Notes: a model not told the origin generated them from the letters alone. 64,000 bases of DNA from Intestinirhabdus alba (GCF_009711095.1 NZ_WMJZ01000001.1:186001-250000), one strand, 5' to 3'; shown: positions 1 to 10,249, numbered from the stretch's first letter. Numbers and translations are program-made.

Positions 1-2
1 AC

Positions 3-1997
3 TACCGGCTCACCGCGCAGGACGTGGTGGCGCAAAAGACGCCCTGCAGCTTCGACGTTTCGGTATGGGAGTTCTTCTGGCCGTTTATCGCCGGGGCGCG
101 GCTGGTGATGGCGGAGCCGGAGGCGCACCGCGATCCGCTGGCCATGCAGCGCTTCTTTGCCCGCTACGGGGTAACGACCACCCACTTCGTGCCGTCAATG
201 CTGGCGGCCTTTGTCGCCTCGCTGACTGCGCAAACCGCCCGCGAAAGCTGCGCGTCCCTGCGGCACGTCTTCTGCAGCGGTGAAGCGCTGCCCGCCGAAC
301 TTTGCCGCGAATGGCAGCAGCTGACCCACGCGCCGTTGCATAATCTCTACGGACCTACGGAGGCGGCGGTAGACGTCAGCTGGTATCCGGCCTGGGGAGA
401 GACGCTGGCGGAGGTCAGCGGCAGCAGCGTGCCGATTGGCTATCCGGTGTGGAATACCGGGCTGCGCATCCTTGACGCCATGATGCAGCCGGTGCCGCCC
501 GGCGTCGCGGGCGATCTTTATCTTACCGGCATTCAGCTGGCGCAGGGCTACCTGGGCAGGCCGGATCTGACGGCGAGCCGTTTTATCGCCGATCCGTTTG
601 CGCCGGGCGAGCGTATGTACCGCACCGGCGACGTGGCGCGCTGGCTGGAAAACGGCGCGGTGGAGTACCTTGGGCGCAGCGACGATCAGCTGAAGATCCG
701 CGGGCAGCGCATAGAGCTGGGCGAGATCGACCGGGTGATGCAGTCCCTGCCCGACGTAGAGCAGGCGGTGGCCCACGCCTGCGTGTTTAATCAGGCGGCG
801 GCGACGGGGGGCGACGCCCGACAGCTGGTGGGCTATCTGGTCTCCCGCTCCGGCCTGCCGCTGGATCTGCCCGCGCTGCAGGCGCAGCTGCGGCGGACGC
901 TGCCGCCGCACATGGTGCCGGTGCTGCTGCTGCAGCTGGCGGCGCTGCCGCTGAGCGCCAACGGTAAGCTGGATCGCAAAGCGCTGCCGATGCCGGAGCT
1001 GACGCCGAGGACGCCGGGGCGCGCGCCGTCGCCGGGGGCGGAGAGCGCGGTCGCGCAGGCGTTTTCTGCGCTGCTGGGCTGCGAAGTTAACGACGCGGAG
1101 GCGGATTTCTTTGCCCTGGGCGGCCATTCCCTGCTGGCGATGAAGCTGGCCGCCCGGCTAAGTCGGGACTTTGCGCGCCAGGTGACGCCGGGGCAGGTGA
1201 TGGTAGCCTCCACCGTCGCGCAGCTGGCGGCGCTGCTGGAAGGGGCCGACGACGAACGTACCCGCCGGCTGGGGTTCGAAACCCTGCTGCCGCTGCGTCA
1301 GGGAGGCGGACCGACGCTGTTCTGCTTCCATCCCGCCTCCGGCTTTGCCTGGCAGTTCAGCGTGCTGTCGCGCTATCTCAGCCCCCGGTGGTCGATTATG
1401 GGCATTCAGTCGCCGCGGCCTGACGGGCCAATGCAGAGGGCGGCGGATCTTGACGCGGTGTGCGAGCATCACCTGGCGACCCTGCTGGCGGCGCAGCCGC
1501 ACGGGCCTTACTACCTGCTGGGGTATTCCCTGGGCGGCACGCTGGCGCAGGGCGTTGCGGCGCGCCTGCGGGCGCGCGGCGAGACGGTGGCGTTTCTCGG
1601 CCTGCTGGACACCTGGCCGCCGGAGACGCAGAACTGGCGGGAAAAAGAGGCCAACGGTCTCGATCCGGCAGTGCTGGCGGAGATTGCGCGGGAGCGCGAG
1701 GCGTTTCTGGCGGCCCAGCAGGGGCAGGGATCTGAGGCGCTGTTCAGCGCCATTGAGGGGAACTATGCCGACGCGGTGCGCCTGCTGGCCACCGCCCACA
1801 GCGTACCCTTCGACGGCCGGGCGACGCTGTTTGTCGCCAGGCGCACCCTGCCGGAAGGCGTCAGCCCGGAGCAGAGCTGGGCACCGTGGCTTGGCGGGCT
1901 GGATCTCTACGATATGGATTGTGCGCATGTTGATATTATTTCACCTGAAATATTAGCGCTTATTGGTCCCGTGATTAATGAGCGTCTGAATCGCTGA
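3..1997 (+). CDS. entF: enterobactin synthase component F, 3' part (NRPS)
   Basis: This is the C-terminal half of the serine-activating non-ribosomal peptide synthetase that builds and cyclises enterobactin from three dihydroxybenzoyl-serine units. The reading frame is open from the window edge, so roughly 630 N-terminal residues (condensation domain and start of the adenylation domain) lie outside. Visible in order are the adenylation domain (NLYGPTEAAVD, YRTGDVARW, LPLSANGKLDRKAL), a peptidyl-carrier domain with LGGHSLLAMKL (phosphopantetheine Ser codon at 1128), and a thioesterase with GYSLGG (nucleophile Ser codon at 1527) and a C-terminal CAHVDI His. It ends LNR, as in E. coli EntF (1293 aa). 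An intrinsic terminator follows. Confidence 0.97.
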   Translation, partial: YRLTAQDVVAQKTPCSFDVSVWEFFWPFIAGARLVMAEPEAHRDPLAMQRFFARYGVTTTHFVPSMLAAFVASLTAQTARESCASLRHVFCSGEALPAELCREWQQLTHAPLHNLYGPTEAAVDVSWYPAWGETLAEVSGSSVPIGYPVWNTGLRILDAMMQPVPPGVAGDLYLTGIQLAQGYLGRPDLTASRFIADPFAPGERMYRTGDVARWLENGAVEYLGRSDDQLKIRGQRIELGEIDRVMQSLPDVEQAVAHACVFNQAAATGGDARQLVGYLVSRSGLPLDLPALQAQLRRTLPPHMVPVLLLQLAALPLSANGKLDRKALPMPELTPRTPGRAPSPGAESAVAQAFSALLGCEVNDAEADFFALGGHSLLAMKLAARLSRDFARQVTPGQVMVASTVAQLAALLEGADDERTRRLGFETLLPLRQGGGPTLFCFHPASGFAWQFSVLSRYLSPRWSIMGIQSPRPDGPMQRAADLDAVCEHHLATLLAAQPHGPYYLLGYSLGGTLAQGVAARLRARGETVAFLGLLDTWPPETQNWREKEANGLDPAVLAEIAREREAFLAAQQGQGSEALFSAIEGNYADAVRLLATAHSVPFDGRATLFVARRTLPEGVSPEQSWAPWLGGLDLYDMDCAHVDIISPEILALIGPVINERLNR

Positions 1998-2027
1998 GGC
2001 GGAGTTTTTTATCGGGACCGGCATTCA

Positions 2028-2060
2028 ACCCTTAATAATTCAGATTATTAAGGGTTTTTT
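2028..2060 (+). terminator. intrinsic terminator after entF
   Basis: An 11-bp perfect stem (CCCTTAATAAT / ATTATTAAGGG) with a 4-nt loop is followed by six T. It lies 31 bp after the entF stop and separates entF from fepE. Confidence 0.85.
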
Positions 2061-2244
2061 AATTGATGTATTTCTCTTTATTTTAATGATAAACATATGA
2101 ATGCTAAGTATTGCGAACATTCTGAATATTATGATTTAATTGTCCTTGTTTATTTATGAAGTTTACATCCAGATAAGTCTGAACTATCGTTAAATATTGA
2201 GCGTGGGACGCTATTCACCGGATGACGAACGCAGGTATCACGGT

Positions 2245-3375
2245 ATGTCAGCACTTAATTTAAAGAAAAAAACGGAAATAACTTCCTTTCCACTGGCGGT
2301 GGGAAAAAATAACGAAATAGATCTGTTAAGCCTTGTCGAACTGCTGTGGCAGGTGAAGAAAAGAATTATTGCTACCGCTTTTGCCTGCGCCTGCGCGGGA
2401 CTGCTGATCTCTTTTTTACTGCCGCCAAAATGGACCAGCGAGGCGGTGATTACGCCCGCGGAGCCGGTGCAATGGCAGACCCTGAACCGTACGCTTTCAG
2501 CGCTGCGGGTCCTCGATCTGGATATCTCTGTGAGCCGTGATGAGGTATTCAACTTATTCATCAAGAAATTTAATTCCGCTTCCCTGCTGGAGGGCTGGCT
2601 ACGTTCGTCAGACTACGTTATGGAGCGGCTTAAAGGCGGCACGCTTAATGAAGCCGAGCTGCATCAGGCTATTGTCGCGCTCAGCGCAAAGATGAAAGCG
2701 GTGGACAGCAACGCCGGAAAGAAGAATGAAACGACGCTCTACTCTTCATGGACGCTGAGCTTCTCCGCGCCGGATAAAGAAGAGGCGCAGGCGGTGCTGG
2801 CAGGATATATACAGTTTATTTCTGCGCAGGTAGAGAAAGAGACGCTGGAAAATATTCGCCACGCGCTTGAAATTAAAACCCATACCGCAACGGAAAAGCT
2901 GGCGATGGAGCGGGTGAAATATAAAAACCAGCTTGCCGCCGATATTCGACGGCTCAATTATTCTCTCGATATCGCCAGCGCCGCCGGGATCCAAAAGCCG
3001 GTCTACAGCAATGGTCAGGCGGTTAAAGACGATCCCGATTTTTCGATTGCGCTGGGGGCGGACGGTATCAGACGTAAGCTGGAAATAGAGCAATCGGTCA
3101 CCGACGTGGCGGAGATTCACGCAGGCCTGCGCAATCAGCAGTATCTCGTTGAGCGGCTCAGGGAGATGAGTATCGATAACGTTACCTTCGCGCCGTTTAA
3201 ATATCAGAAGCATCCATCGCTACCGGTAAAAAAAGAGGGGCCGCGCAGGGCGCTGATTATTATGCTGGCGGCCGTACTGGGCGGGGTCGCGTCCTGCGGC
3301 GTTGAGCTGCTGCGCCACGCGATGCTGTCGCGCAGGCTGGAGGCGACGATGCCGCTGGAGGAGCGGCTGATCTGA
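2245..3375 (+). CDS. fepE: FepE, Wzz-family O-antigen chain-length regulator
   Basis: An inner-membrane polysaccharide co-polymerase that sets very long O-antigen chain length; it sits in the fep/ent cluster but has no shown role in iron transport. The 376-residue product matches E. coli FepE (377 aa) throughout. There is an N-terminal membrane segment at about residues 38-57 (ACACAGLLISFLL), a long periplasmic region with coiled-coil-like stretches, and a C-terminal membrane segment at about 333-353. I chose the ATG at 2245 (MSALNLKKK), which aligns with the E. coli start; an in-frame GTG-type extension to 2197 exists but has no better ribosome site. The ribosome site before 2245 is weak. 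The upstream 185 bp is AT-rich and holds its promoter region. Confidence 0.93.
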   Translation: MSALNLKKKTEITSFPLAVGKNNEIDLLSLVELLWQVKKRIIATAFACACAGLLISFLLPPKWTSEAVITPAEPVQWQTLNRTLSALRVLDLDISVSRDEVFNLFIKKFNSASLLEGWLRSSDYVMERLKGGTLNEAELHQAIVALSAKMKAVDSNAGKKNETTLYSSWTLSFSAPDKEEAQAVLAGYIQFISAQVEKETLENIRHALEIKTHTATEKLAMERVKYKNQLAADIRRLNYSLDIASAAGIQKPVYSNGQAVKDDPDFSIALGADGIRRKLEIEQSVTDVAEIHAGLRNQQYLVERLREMSIDNVTFAPFKYQKHPSLPVKKEGPRRALIIMLAAVLGGVASCGVELLRHAMLSRRLEATMPLEERLI

Positions 3376-3411
3376 GCCTACGATGGCGCGGAAGCAATGC
3401 CATCGGGCGAG

Positions 3412-4212
3412 CTATTGTCGCGTGCGCCCCAGCGGCACCACCAGCGGCGTACCGGCCACCGGATCGTCAATAATGGTGCAGCGCAGGCCGTAAATTTCCT
3501 CAATCAGCCCTGCGGTGACGATCTCCTTCGGCGCGCCCTCGGCGATAATTCTCCCCTCGCGCAGCGCAATCAGATGGGTGGCATAGCGGCAGGCCTGGTT
3601 CAGGTCGTGCAGCACCGCCGCGAGGGTATAGCCTTTTTCGCGGTTCAGCTCGCTCAACAGCTCCAGCAGATCGATCTGATGGCTGATATCCAGCCAGGTG
3701 GTCGGCTCGTCAAGCAGCATAATTGAGGTCTCCTGCGCCAGCACCATAGCGATCCACGCGCGCTGGCGCTGTCCGCCGGAGAGGGTGTCCACGCTCTGGG
3801 CCGCCAGATGCGCGATGCCCGTGGCGCGCATGGCGCTGGTAACGGCCTCCTCATCCTCCTTACGCCAGCGGGTAAACAGCGGCTGGTGCGGATAACGTCC
3901 GCGCGACACCAGCTCCTGGACGGTGATATCGCCGGGCGTGGTGGCGTTTTGCGCCAGCAGGCCGATGCGTCGCGCCACCTCTTTACTGGCGTAGCGCTGA
4001 ATAGGTTCGCCATCCAGCCAGACGTGGCCGTGCGCGGGCGTCAGCAGGCGGCTCAGCGTGCGCAGCAGCGTCGACTTGCCGCAGCCGTTCGGCCCGATAA
4101 TCGCCGTAAAGTGGCCGTCGGGAATGGAAACGTTCAGATCCTGGGCCACGGTAAATTTGCCATAGCCCAGCGTTAGCTGGTCGCCGCGCAGACGGGCTGA
4201 TGATTCGGTCAT
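3412..4212 (-). CDS. fepC: ferric enterobactin ABC transporter ATPase
   Basis: Cytoplasmic ATPase of the FepBDGC importer that moves ferric enterobactin across the inner membrane. The 266 residues carry Walker A (GPNGCGKST), Q-loop, ABC signature LSGGQRQR and Walker B IMLLDEPT. The start at 4212 (MTESSARL) overlaps the fepG stop by 4 nt (ATGA), so the two are translationally coupled. The open frame continues upstream of this ATG inside fepG, but that part is only fepG read in another frame. Last gene of the fepD-fepG-fepC operon. Confidence 0.97.
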   Translation of the reverse strand: MTESSARLRGDQLTLGYGKFTVAQDLNVSIPDGHFTAIIGPNGCGKSTLLRTLSRLLTPAHGHVWLDGEPIQRYASKEVARRIGLLAQNATTPGDITVQELVSRGRYPHQPLFTRWRKEDEEAVTSAMRATGIAHLAAQSVDTLSGGQRQRAWIAMVLAQETSIMLLDEPTTWLDISHQIDLLELLSELNREKGYTLAAVLHDLNQACRYATHLIALREGRIIAEGAPKEIVTAGLIEEIYGLRCTIIDDPVAGTPLVVPLGRTRQ

Positions 4213-5201
4213 TTTTTGCGGGACTCCTGAATTAACAACGCAATAAGGTAAATACCGCCGAGGCTTACGGTAACGACGCCAACCGGAAGCTGATAGGGCA
4301 TAAACATTTGCCGGGCCCCCAGATCCGCCGCCAGCAGCAGCAGCGCGCCGCAGAGGGCGGACTGGGTCAGGCCCCAGCGCGCGGTGCCGCTGAGGCGACG
4401 CGCGATGTGCGGTGCCACCAGGGCGATAAACGAAATAGGGCCGGCGAGGGCGGTGGCGCAGGCGGTCAGCACAACCGCCACCAGCATCAGCAGCAGCCGT
4501 GAGCGCTCCACGCTGACTCCCAGCGCGCAGGCGCTGTCGTCGCCCATCTCCAGCAGGCGCATCCGGCGCACCAACAGCCCGGCACAGATCAGCATAACGA
4601 GAATCAGCGGCGCGGCGGGCCAGGTTTTCGCCCACGTCAGGCCGTTCAGGGAACCGGCGTTCCACAGGCCGGCGTTGAGGGCGGTTTCCAGGGAGGCTTT
4701 CAGCAGCAGCCAGGTATTAAAGGCCATCAGCATGGCGCGCATACCGATACCGATAATAATCAGGCGGAAGGTGTCGATGCCGTTACGCCAGGCCAGCGCC
4801 CAGACCGCCAGCGACGTTAAAATTCCCCCCAGCATTGCCGCCAGGGCGATTGCCGTCAGGTTCTGGCCAAAGAGCACCATTGCCACCAGCACGCCGCTCC
4901 AGGCACCGGTATTAAAGCCCATCACGTCCGGGCTGCCCAGCGGGTTGCGCATCAGCGACTGGAAGATCGCGCCGCTGACCCCGAGCGCCGCGCCGACCAG
5001 CAGGGCCATCAGCATCCGCGGCAGACGCCATTCGGTCACCACCAGGGCAACGCTGCGCGGTGCCGTGCCCAGCAGCGCCTCCATCACCTGCCGGGTTTCC
5101 AGCGGCAGGGCACCGCTGCGCAGGCTCCAGAATCCGGCGATCAGGCAGCCCGCCGTCAGCAGCAGACAGCTGAGCAGCAGGCGGCGGGAGAGGTGCCTCA
5201 T
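4209..5201 (-). CDS. fepG: ferric enterobactin permease FepG
   Basis: One of two polytopic permeases (BtuC/FecCD family) that form the ferric enterobactin channel with FepD. At 330 residues it is the same length as E. coli FepG and shows the hydrophobic profile of this family. It carries the conserved MRNPLGSPDVMG and PISFIALVAPHIAR segments; the latter contacts the ATPase. It overlaps fepD by 4 nt upstream and fepC by 4 nt downstream. Confidence 0.97.
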   Translation of the reverse strand: MRHLSRRLLLSCLLLTAGCLIAGFWSLRSGALPLETRQVMEALLGTAPRSVALVVTEWRLPRMLMALLVGAALGVSGAIFQSLMRNPLGSPDVMGFNTGAWSGVLVAMVLFGQNLTAIALAAMLGGILTSLAVWALAWRNGIDTFRLIIIGIGMRAMLMAFNTWLLLKASLETALNAGLWNAGSLNGLTWAKTWPAAPLILVMLICAGLLVRRMRLLEMGDDSACALGVSVERSRLLLMLVAVVLTACATALAGPISFIALVAPHIARRLSGTARWGLTQSALCGALLLLAADLGARQMFMPYQLPVGVVTVSLGGIYLIALLIQESRKK

Positions 5202-6205
5202 GCGCCACCTCCGCGCGTTTTGCGCCGCACAAGGAAGATCAGCACCGGCGCGCCGATAAAGGCGCTGACCACCGACACGCGCAGCTCGCCGGGGACGATC
5301 AGGCGGCCGATAATATCGGCAAACAGCAGCAGCACGGGGGTCGCGAGCAGGGTGACCGGCAGCGACCAGCGGTGATCGGCACCCACCAGCCAGCGTGAAA
5401 TGTGCGGCATCATGAGTCCGATAAAGGCGATAGGGCCGACCACCGAGGTGGCACCGCCGCAGAGTACGGCGATAGCCAACAGCCCGATAAGCTGCGTGCG
5501 CGCCACCCGGCTGCCCAGGGCGGTGGCGGTATCGCTGCCAAGGCTCAGGCTGTTTAGCGCCCGGCTGAGAAGCAGAGCGACAGCCCCGGCGCTTAGCACC
5601 GGCACAAGCACCGTTTTAAGATTTTGCAGGCTGCGGATATCCAGCGAACCGGCCTGCCAGAAGCGAAGCTGGTCATAGACGTCGGGATTCAGCAGCGCGA
5701 TGCCGCTGGTCAGCCCCTCCAGCACCGCGGCCAGCGCAACGCCCGCGAGGGTCAGACGCACCGGGCTGAGCTGTCCGCCGCCCTGGCTGCCGGTAAAGGC
5801 GACGATCAGCGAGGCGAACAGCGCGCCGGAGAAGGCCAGCACCAGCTGCTCCTGGGGCGTGGAAAACCCGAACAGCGCCGCTCCGAGGACGATCGCGAAG
5901 CTGGCCCCGGCGTTCACGCCAAGAATGCCCGGATCGGCCAGCGGGTTGCGGGTCAGCGTCTGCATCAGCGCACCGGCAAGGCCGAGCGCGCCGCCCGCCA
6001 ACAGCCCGGCCAGCGTGCGCGGCAGCCGGGCGTCGAGCACGATGGCGCAGTCGGCGCTTTGACAGCCGCCGCTGAGCGCTTCAAGAACGACGGCGGCGGG
6101 GAGAGGTTTAGCCCCAATAGACAGACTTAGCGCTGAGGCGAGAATAAGTAACAACAACAATCCGGGCACGGCGAAGGCGCGCGTCGCGGAAACAGAGCAT
6201 GGCAT
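5198..6205 (-). CDS. fepD: ferric enterobactin permease FepD
   Basis: Partner permease of FepG in the FepBDGC importer and first gene of the operon. The 335 residues match E. coli FepD (334 aa) from MxxSVxxTRAxAVPG to the C-terminal VRRKTRGG. It has TRNPLADPGILGVNAG and the FIGLMMPHISRW ATPase-contact loop. The start at 6205 lies 12 bp from a Fur box at 6218-6236, so transcription is expected to be iron-repressed and divergent from entS. Confidence 0.97.
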   Translation of the reverse strand: MPCSVSATRAFAVPGLLLLLILASALSLSIGAKPLPAAVVLEALSGGCQSADCAIVLDARLPRTLAGLLAGGALGLAGALMQTLTRNPLADPGILGVNAGASFAIVLGAALFGFSTPQEQLVLAFSGALFASLIVAFTGSQGGGQLSPVRLTLAGVALAAVLEGLTSGIALLNPDVYDQLRFWQAGSLDIRSLQNLKTVLVPVLSAGAVALLLSRALNSLSLGSDTATALGSRVARTQLIGLLAIAVLCGGATSVVGPIAFIGLMMPHISRWLVGADHRWSLPVTLLATPVLLLFADIIGRLIVPGELRVSVVSAFIGAPVLIFLVRRKTRGGGA

Positions 6206-6217
6206 AACTACTTCCCT

Positions 6218-6236
6218 GATAATGATACTAATTATC
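6218..6236. promoter_or_regulatory. Fur box between fepD and entS
   Basis: GATAATGATACTAATTATC matches the 19-bp Fur consensus at all but two positions and is followed by GTTATC. It lies between the divergent fepD and entS genes, where E. coli has a Fur-controlled bidirectional promoter. Confidence 0.85.
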
Positions 6237-6264
6237 GTTATCGATCTTATTTGATTATGTTAGC

Positions 6265-6486
6265 ATGTGCAGCTATCGAATGGTTATTGAAAAAATGGGT
6301 ATCCACGTTGTCTTTCAGGATGTCATCGCCCTGCCGGCACCGTCAACGCTGAGCGCTCTGGCTGCGGCCAAAGGCGCTGTGGAACTGCCGCCTGGCTCCG
6401 CCATTACCGGGTCGGTCCGGCTAAAAAGGGTGAAGGCGCGGCGGCGGAGGCAACCTGAAGAATCTGGTTATTTTAAGGCATTGTAA
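6265..6486 (+). CDS. possible 73-aa leader ORF upstream of entS
   Basis: A short open frame fills the unusually long fepD-entS gap (280 bp by my coordinates). Its stop overlaps the entS start as TAATG, the geometry expected for translational coupling. The product has a plain N-terminal half and a very basic C-terminal stretch (KRVKARRRR). I do not recognise a family, and no good ribosome site precedes the ATG. It could be a chance frame in a longer leader. Confidence 0.25.
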   Translation: MCSYRMVIEKMGIHVVFQDVIALPAPSTLSALAAAKGAVELPPGSAITGSVRLKRVKARRRRQPEESGYFKAL

Positions 6487-7730
6487 TGAATCGACAATCC
6501 TGGCTGCTCAATCTCAGCCTGTTGAGGACGCATCCGGCGTTTCGCGCCGTCTTCCTTGCCCGCTTTATCTCTATTATCTCACTTGGCCTGCTGGGGGTGG
6601 CGGTGCCGGTTCAGATCCAGTTGATGACCCACTCGACCTGGCAGGTGGGCCTGTCGGTCACGCTGACCGGCGGCGCGATGTTTATCGGCCTGATGGTCGG
6701 CGGGGTGCTGGCCGATCGCTATGAGCGTAAAAAAGTCATTCTGCTGGCGCGGGGCACCTGCGGCATCGGCTTTATCGGGCTGTGCCTGAATGCGCTGCTG
6801 CCGGAGCCGTCGCTGCTGGCGATCTATGTGCTTGGCATATGGGACGGCTTCTTCGCCTCGCTGGGGGTGACGGCGCTGCTGGCGGCGACGCCGGCGCTGG
6901 TCGGGCGCGAGAACCTGATGCAGGCCGGGGCCATCACCATGCTGACGGTGCGTCTTGGCTCAGTGATATCGCCGATGCTGGGCGGGGTGCTGCTGGCCAG
7001 CGGCGGGGTGGCCTGGAACTATGGGCTGGCGGCAGCCGGAACCTTTATTACTCTGCTGCCGCTGCTCAGCCTGCCGCCGCTGCCGCCGCCTCCTCAGCCG
7101 CGCGAGCACCCGCTGAAATCTCTGCTGGCCGCGTTTCGCTTTCTGCTTGCCAGCCCTGTTATCGGCGGTATCGCCCTGCTCGGCGGGCTGCTGACCATGG
7201 CGAGCGCGGTGCGGGTACTTTATCCGGCGCTGGCGATCGGCTGGCAGATGTCGGCGGCGCAGATTGGCCTGCTGTACGCGGCGATCCCGCTGGGGGCAGC
7301 GGCAGGTGCGCTGACCAGCGGACAGCTGGCGCACAGCCCGCGTCCGGGGCTGATTATGCTGCTGTCGACCGTCGGGGCTTTTCTGGCGATCGGGCTGTTT
7401 GCCCTGATGCCGGGATGGGCGCTCGGGGCGCTGTGCCTGGCGCTGTTCGGCTGGCTGAGCGCCGTCAGCTCGCTGCTGCAGTACACGCTGCTGCAGGCCC
7501 TGTCGCCGGAAAATATGCTGGGCAGGATTAACGGCCTGTGGACCGCCCAGAACGTGACCGGCGATGCCGTCGGCGCGGCGCTGCTTGGCGGCATGGGGGC
7601 AATAATGACGCCGGCGGCCTCGGCAAGCGCCAGCGGATTTGCGCTGACGGCGGTGGGGCTTTTGCTGCTGCTGCTGCTGGCGCAGTTGCGTCGGTTCAGG
7701 CAGACGCCGCCGGATGACGGCGACGTCTGA
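6486..7730 (+). CDS. entS: enterobactin exporter EntS (MFS)
   Basis: Major-facilitator exporter that moves newly made enterobactin from cytoplasm to periplasm. The 414 residues (416 in E. coli) begin [23 protein letters not shown] in two matching blocks and show about 12 membrane segments. The MFS motif A loop [13 protein letters not shown] is at about residues 71-83. The start overlaps the stop of a small upstream frame by one base; AAGG sits about 10 nt upstream. Expected to be Fur-repressed from the shared region with fepD. Confidence 0.96.
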   Translation: MNRQSWLLNLSLLRTHPAFRAVFLARFISIISLGLLGVAVPVQIQLMTHSTWQVGLSVTLTGGAMFIGLMVGGVLADRYERKKVILLARGTCGIGFIGLCLNALLPEPSLLAIYVLGIWDGFFASLGVTALLAATPALVGRENLMQAGAITMLTVRLGSVISPMLGGVLLASGGVAWNYGLAAAGTFITLLPLLSLPPLPPPPQPREHPLKSLLAAFRFLLASPVIGGIALLGGLLTMASAVRVLYPALAIGWQMSAAQIGLLYAAIPLGAAAGALTSGQLAHSPRPGLIMLLSTVGAFLAIGLFALMPGWALGALCLALFGWLSAVSSLLQYTLLQALSPENMLGRINGLWTAQNVTGDAVGAALLGGMGAIMTPAASASASGFALTAVGLLLLLLLAQLRRFRQTPPDDGDV

Positions 7731-7763
7731 TGGCCGGTCAGCGCGCCGCCGACCGAAGCGTGG

Positions 7764-8720
7764 TTAAAACAGGTTGGAGAGGCGATCGAGGATCCGCATC
7801 GCGCTGTAATAATCCAGACGGAAGGTTTCGGCCCCCAGCGGGTAAACGTGCTTGTTCTGTACCGCAGGCAGGTGCGCCAGCAGCGGATTGGCGTAAATGG
7901 CGGCGGCGTCTTTATCGTCGCCGGCGAACAGGAACAGGGACTTTCCGTTCAGCCCGGTCGCCAGGTTTTCGCCGCCAAGCTGGATAATGTCGTGGCGTTT
8001 GCCCTGACTCTGGCTGGTGTGCAGCCCTTCGGGCAGCGTGGCGAGGGTAAAGCCCACCTGCTCCAGCAGCTTGCCCTGGGCGGATTCCGGCGTCCACAGG
8101 TTGGCGCTGTGCGCGGCGGCGGTGTAAACCAGCGCGCTCACCGGCTGCGGCGGCAGCGTTATCTGCTGCTTAACGCCCGCCAGCCGCTCGTTGAATTCGG
8201 CGATCCGCGCGGCGGCCTGTTTCTCCTGGCCGGTTATTTTCCCCAGCTCGACCAACAGCGCCTGCCAGCTTTTATCGTCATAGTTGACGATAAGCGTTGG
8301 CGCAATCGTTGAGAGCTGGTCGTACAGCGCCAGCGCTGAATCTCCGCCGGTGGCGCTGATCAGGATCAGATCGGGCATCTGCGCGGCCACGGCTTCGGCG
8401 CTCGCTTCGCCGATGTAGAGGCGGCTGAGCTTACGCGCTTTGGCCACTTCGCCCCACTGGCGAAGAAAGCCCTGGTCGTCGGCGAAGCGGTTGTTGGGCG
8501 TGGTGGCACCGCTGGCAACCACCGGCGCGTCGATAGCCAGCAGCGAGCCGGTGAGGGTGACGCTGGTGGAGACAATGCGCCCGGGCCGCTGTTCAAGGGT
8601 GTGCACGCCGTGGGCGTCGGCGATCTGGCGCGGCCAGTCGGCGGCGTTAGCCGGAGCGGGGGCGAAAAGGGCGAATCCCAGCAGCAGGCAGGACAGACGG
8701 CAGAAGGTGGATAGAGTCAC
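7764..8720 (-). CDS. fepB: ferric enterobactin periplasmic binding protein
   Basis: Periplasmic receptor that hands ferric enterobactin to FepDGC. From a GTG at 8720 the product is 318 residues, exactly the E. coli length, with a signal peptide ending [11 protein letters not shown] and mature sequence matching FepB ([44 protein letters not shown]). In-frame ATG codons at 8759 and 8786 would add 13 or 22 residues but lack ribosome sites, so I prefer GTG with GGGAA upstream. Divergent from entC across a Fur box at 8861-8879. Confidence 0.95.
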   Translation of the reverse strand: MTLSTFCRLSCLLLGFALFAPAPANAADWPRQIADAHGVHTLEQRPGRIVSTSVTLTGSLLAIDAPVVASGATTPNNRFADDQGFLRQWGEVAKARKLSRLYIGEASAEAVAAQMPDLILISATGGDSALALYDQLSTIAPTLIVNYDDKSWQALLVELGKITGQEKQAAARIAEFNERLAGVKQQITLPPQPVSALVYTAAAHSANLWTPESAQGKLLEQVGFTLATLPEGLHTSQSQGKRHDIIQLGGENLATGLNGKSLFLFAGDDKDAAAIYANPLLAHLPAVQNKHVYPLGAETFRLDYYSAMRILDRLSNLF

Positions 8721-9064
8721 AAGGTGGTTCCCGTTATTAGTAAGGTGAATGCGTCTCATTTTTATTGTTAACGTGGTGGGATGCAAGCCCGGCGCGCACT
8801 ATTGTGTCGTCGGAGGAGTTGACATGCTGGCTGATAACTTTTAGGTTAGCGCCAGAAATCATAAATGATAATCATTCTTAGAGCTTATCTCATTGGGCGC
8901 AGCGGGCGAAAACGGGTTAACGACCACCAGCGCGACGGATTTGCAGCGTACGGGGTACGTGTAGCATTTTCGCGACGCGCGCGGAACGGCACCAGATGCC
9001 GTCGGGTTTACCCTGCGGACCCGCCACGCCTGATGGGATGAACCTTATTATCCTGGAGGATCGT
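8721..9064. promoter_or_regulatory. fepB-entC divergent control region
   Basis: A 344-bp region without a gene between the divergent fepB and entC genes. It holds the Fur box at 8861-8879 and, on the plus strand, TTGACA at 8819-8824. The entC leader is about 180 nt, contains GC-rich inverted repeats near 8991-9006, and ends in a strong ribosome site (GGAGG at 9055-9059). Confidence 0.6.
8861..8879. promoter_or_regulatory. Fur box between fepB and entC
   Basis: The core ATGATAATCATT is perfect and 14 of 19 positions match the GATAATGATAATCATTATC consensus. Its position agrees with the Fur-regulated bidirectional fepB/entC promoter of E. coli. Confidence 0.8.
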
Positions 9065-10240
9065 ATGGACACCTCACTGGCTGCGGACGCGCAGCAGAGG
9101 GCGGCCGCTCTTGCTGCCGATCGCTTTTTCTTTATGTCGCCTTATCGCAGTTTTACGACGTCAGGATGCTTTGCCCGCTATGTCGAACCTGCGGTTAACG
9201 GCGACTCGCCGGACAGCCCCTTCCAGCAAAAGCTGTCGCGGCTGTTTGCTGACGCCAGGGCGCAGGGCATCAATAACCCGGTTGTGGTGGGCGCAATCCC
9301 CTTCGATACCCGTCAGCCCTCGGCGCTCTATATTCCCGAAAGCTGGCAAACCTTCTCCCGGACCGATAAGCAGCGCGCGGCGTGCGCTGCTTCTCCCGGC
9401 CAGACGCTGAACGTCACCGCGCGCCGCGCCATACCCGAACAGGCCGGGTTTGAGGCGATGGTGGCTCGCGCCGCCGCCCTGACGGCGACGCCGGAGGTGG
9501 ATAAGGTGGTGCTGTCGCGGCTGATTGACATTACCGTCGACGCCGACATCAACAGCGGCGCGCTGCTGGAGCGGCTGGTGGCGCAAAATCCAATGAGCTA
9601 CAACTTTCACGTGCCGCTGGCGGACGGCGGCGTGCTGCTCGGTGCCAGCCCGGAGCTGCTGCTGCGCAAAGAGGGCGAGCGCTTCAGCTCGCTGCCGCTG
9701 GCCGGTTCCGCCCGGCGTCAGCCGGACGAGCTGCTGGACAGAGAGGCGGGCAATCGTCTGCTGGCCTCGGAGAAAGATCGCCATGAGCATGAGCTGGTGA
9801 CCCAGGCGATGGACGCGGTGCTGCGCGAGCGCTGCACCCGCCTGCAGTTTCCTTCGTCCCCGCAGCTGATTTCCACCCCGACCCTGTGGCACCTGGGCAC
9901 GCCTTTCGCAGGCCAGGCCCGACCCGCAGAGAGCGCCCTGACCCTCGCCTGCCTGCTGCACCCGACCCCGGCCCTGAGCGGCTTCCCCCATCAGGCGGCG
10001 AAAAAACTGATCGCCGATCTGGAGCCGTTCGATCGCCAGCTGTTTGGCGGCATCGTCGGCTGGTGCGACGCCGAAGGCAACGGCGAATGGGTGGTGACGA
10101 TCCGCTGTGCCAGGCTGCTTAAAAACCAGGTGCGCCTGTTCGCCGGGGCCGGGATTGTGCCGGCCTCTTCGCCGGTGGGGGAGTGGCGCGAGACGGGGGT
10201 GAAGCTCTCCACCATGTTGAACGTTTTTGGACTGCATTAA
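9065..10240 (+). CDS. entC: isochorismate synthase EntC
   Basis: Converts chorismate to isochorismate, the first committed step to 2,3-dihydroxybenzoate. From the ATG at 9065 ([11 protein letters not shown]), preceded by GGAGG, it is 391 residues, the E. coli length. The chorismate-utilising fold is shown by [49 protein letters not shown] and [16 protein letters not shown]. An upstream in-frame extension to 8996 is unlikely. First gene of entCEBAH. Confidence 0.97.
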   Translation: MDTSLAADAQQRAAALAADRFFFMSPYRSFTTSGCFARYVEPAVNGDSPDSPFQQKLSRLFADARAQGINNPVVVGAIPFDTRQPSALYIPESWQTFSRTDKQRAACAASPGQTLNVTARRAIPEQAGFEAMVARAAALTATPEVDKVVLSRLIDITVDADINSGALLERLVAQNPMSYNFHVPLADGGVLLGASPELLLRKEGERFSSLPLAGSARRQPDELLDREAGNRLLASEKDRHEHELVTQAMDAVLRERCTRLQFPSSPQLISTPTLWHLGTPFAGQARPAESALTLACLLHPTPALSGFPHQAAKKLIADLEPFDRQLFGGIVGWCDAEGNGEWVVTIRCARLLKNQVRLFAGAGIVPASSPVGEWRETGVKLSTMLNVFGLH

Positions 10241-10249
10241 GGAGCAATA

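Noticed and set aside
1158-1928. Long antisense frames across entF and other GC-rich genes
   Set aside because: Arg-rich translations with no domains, produced by third-position GC bias of the sense gene.
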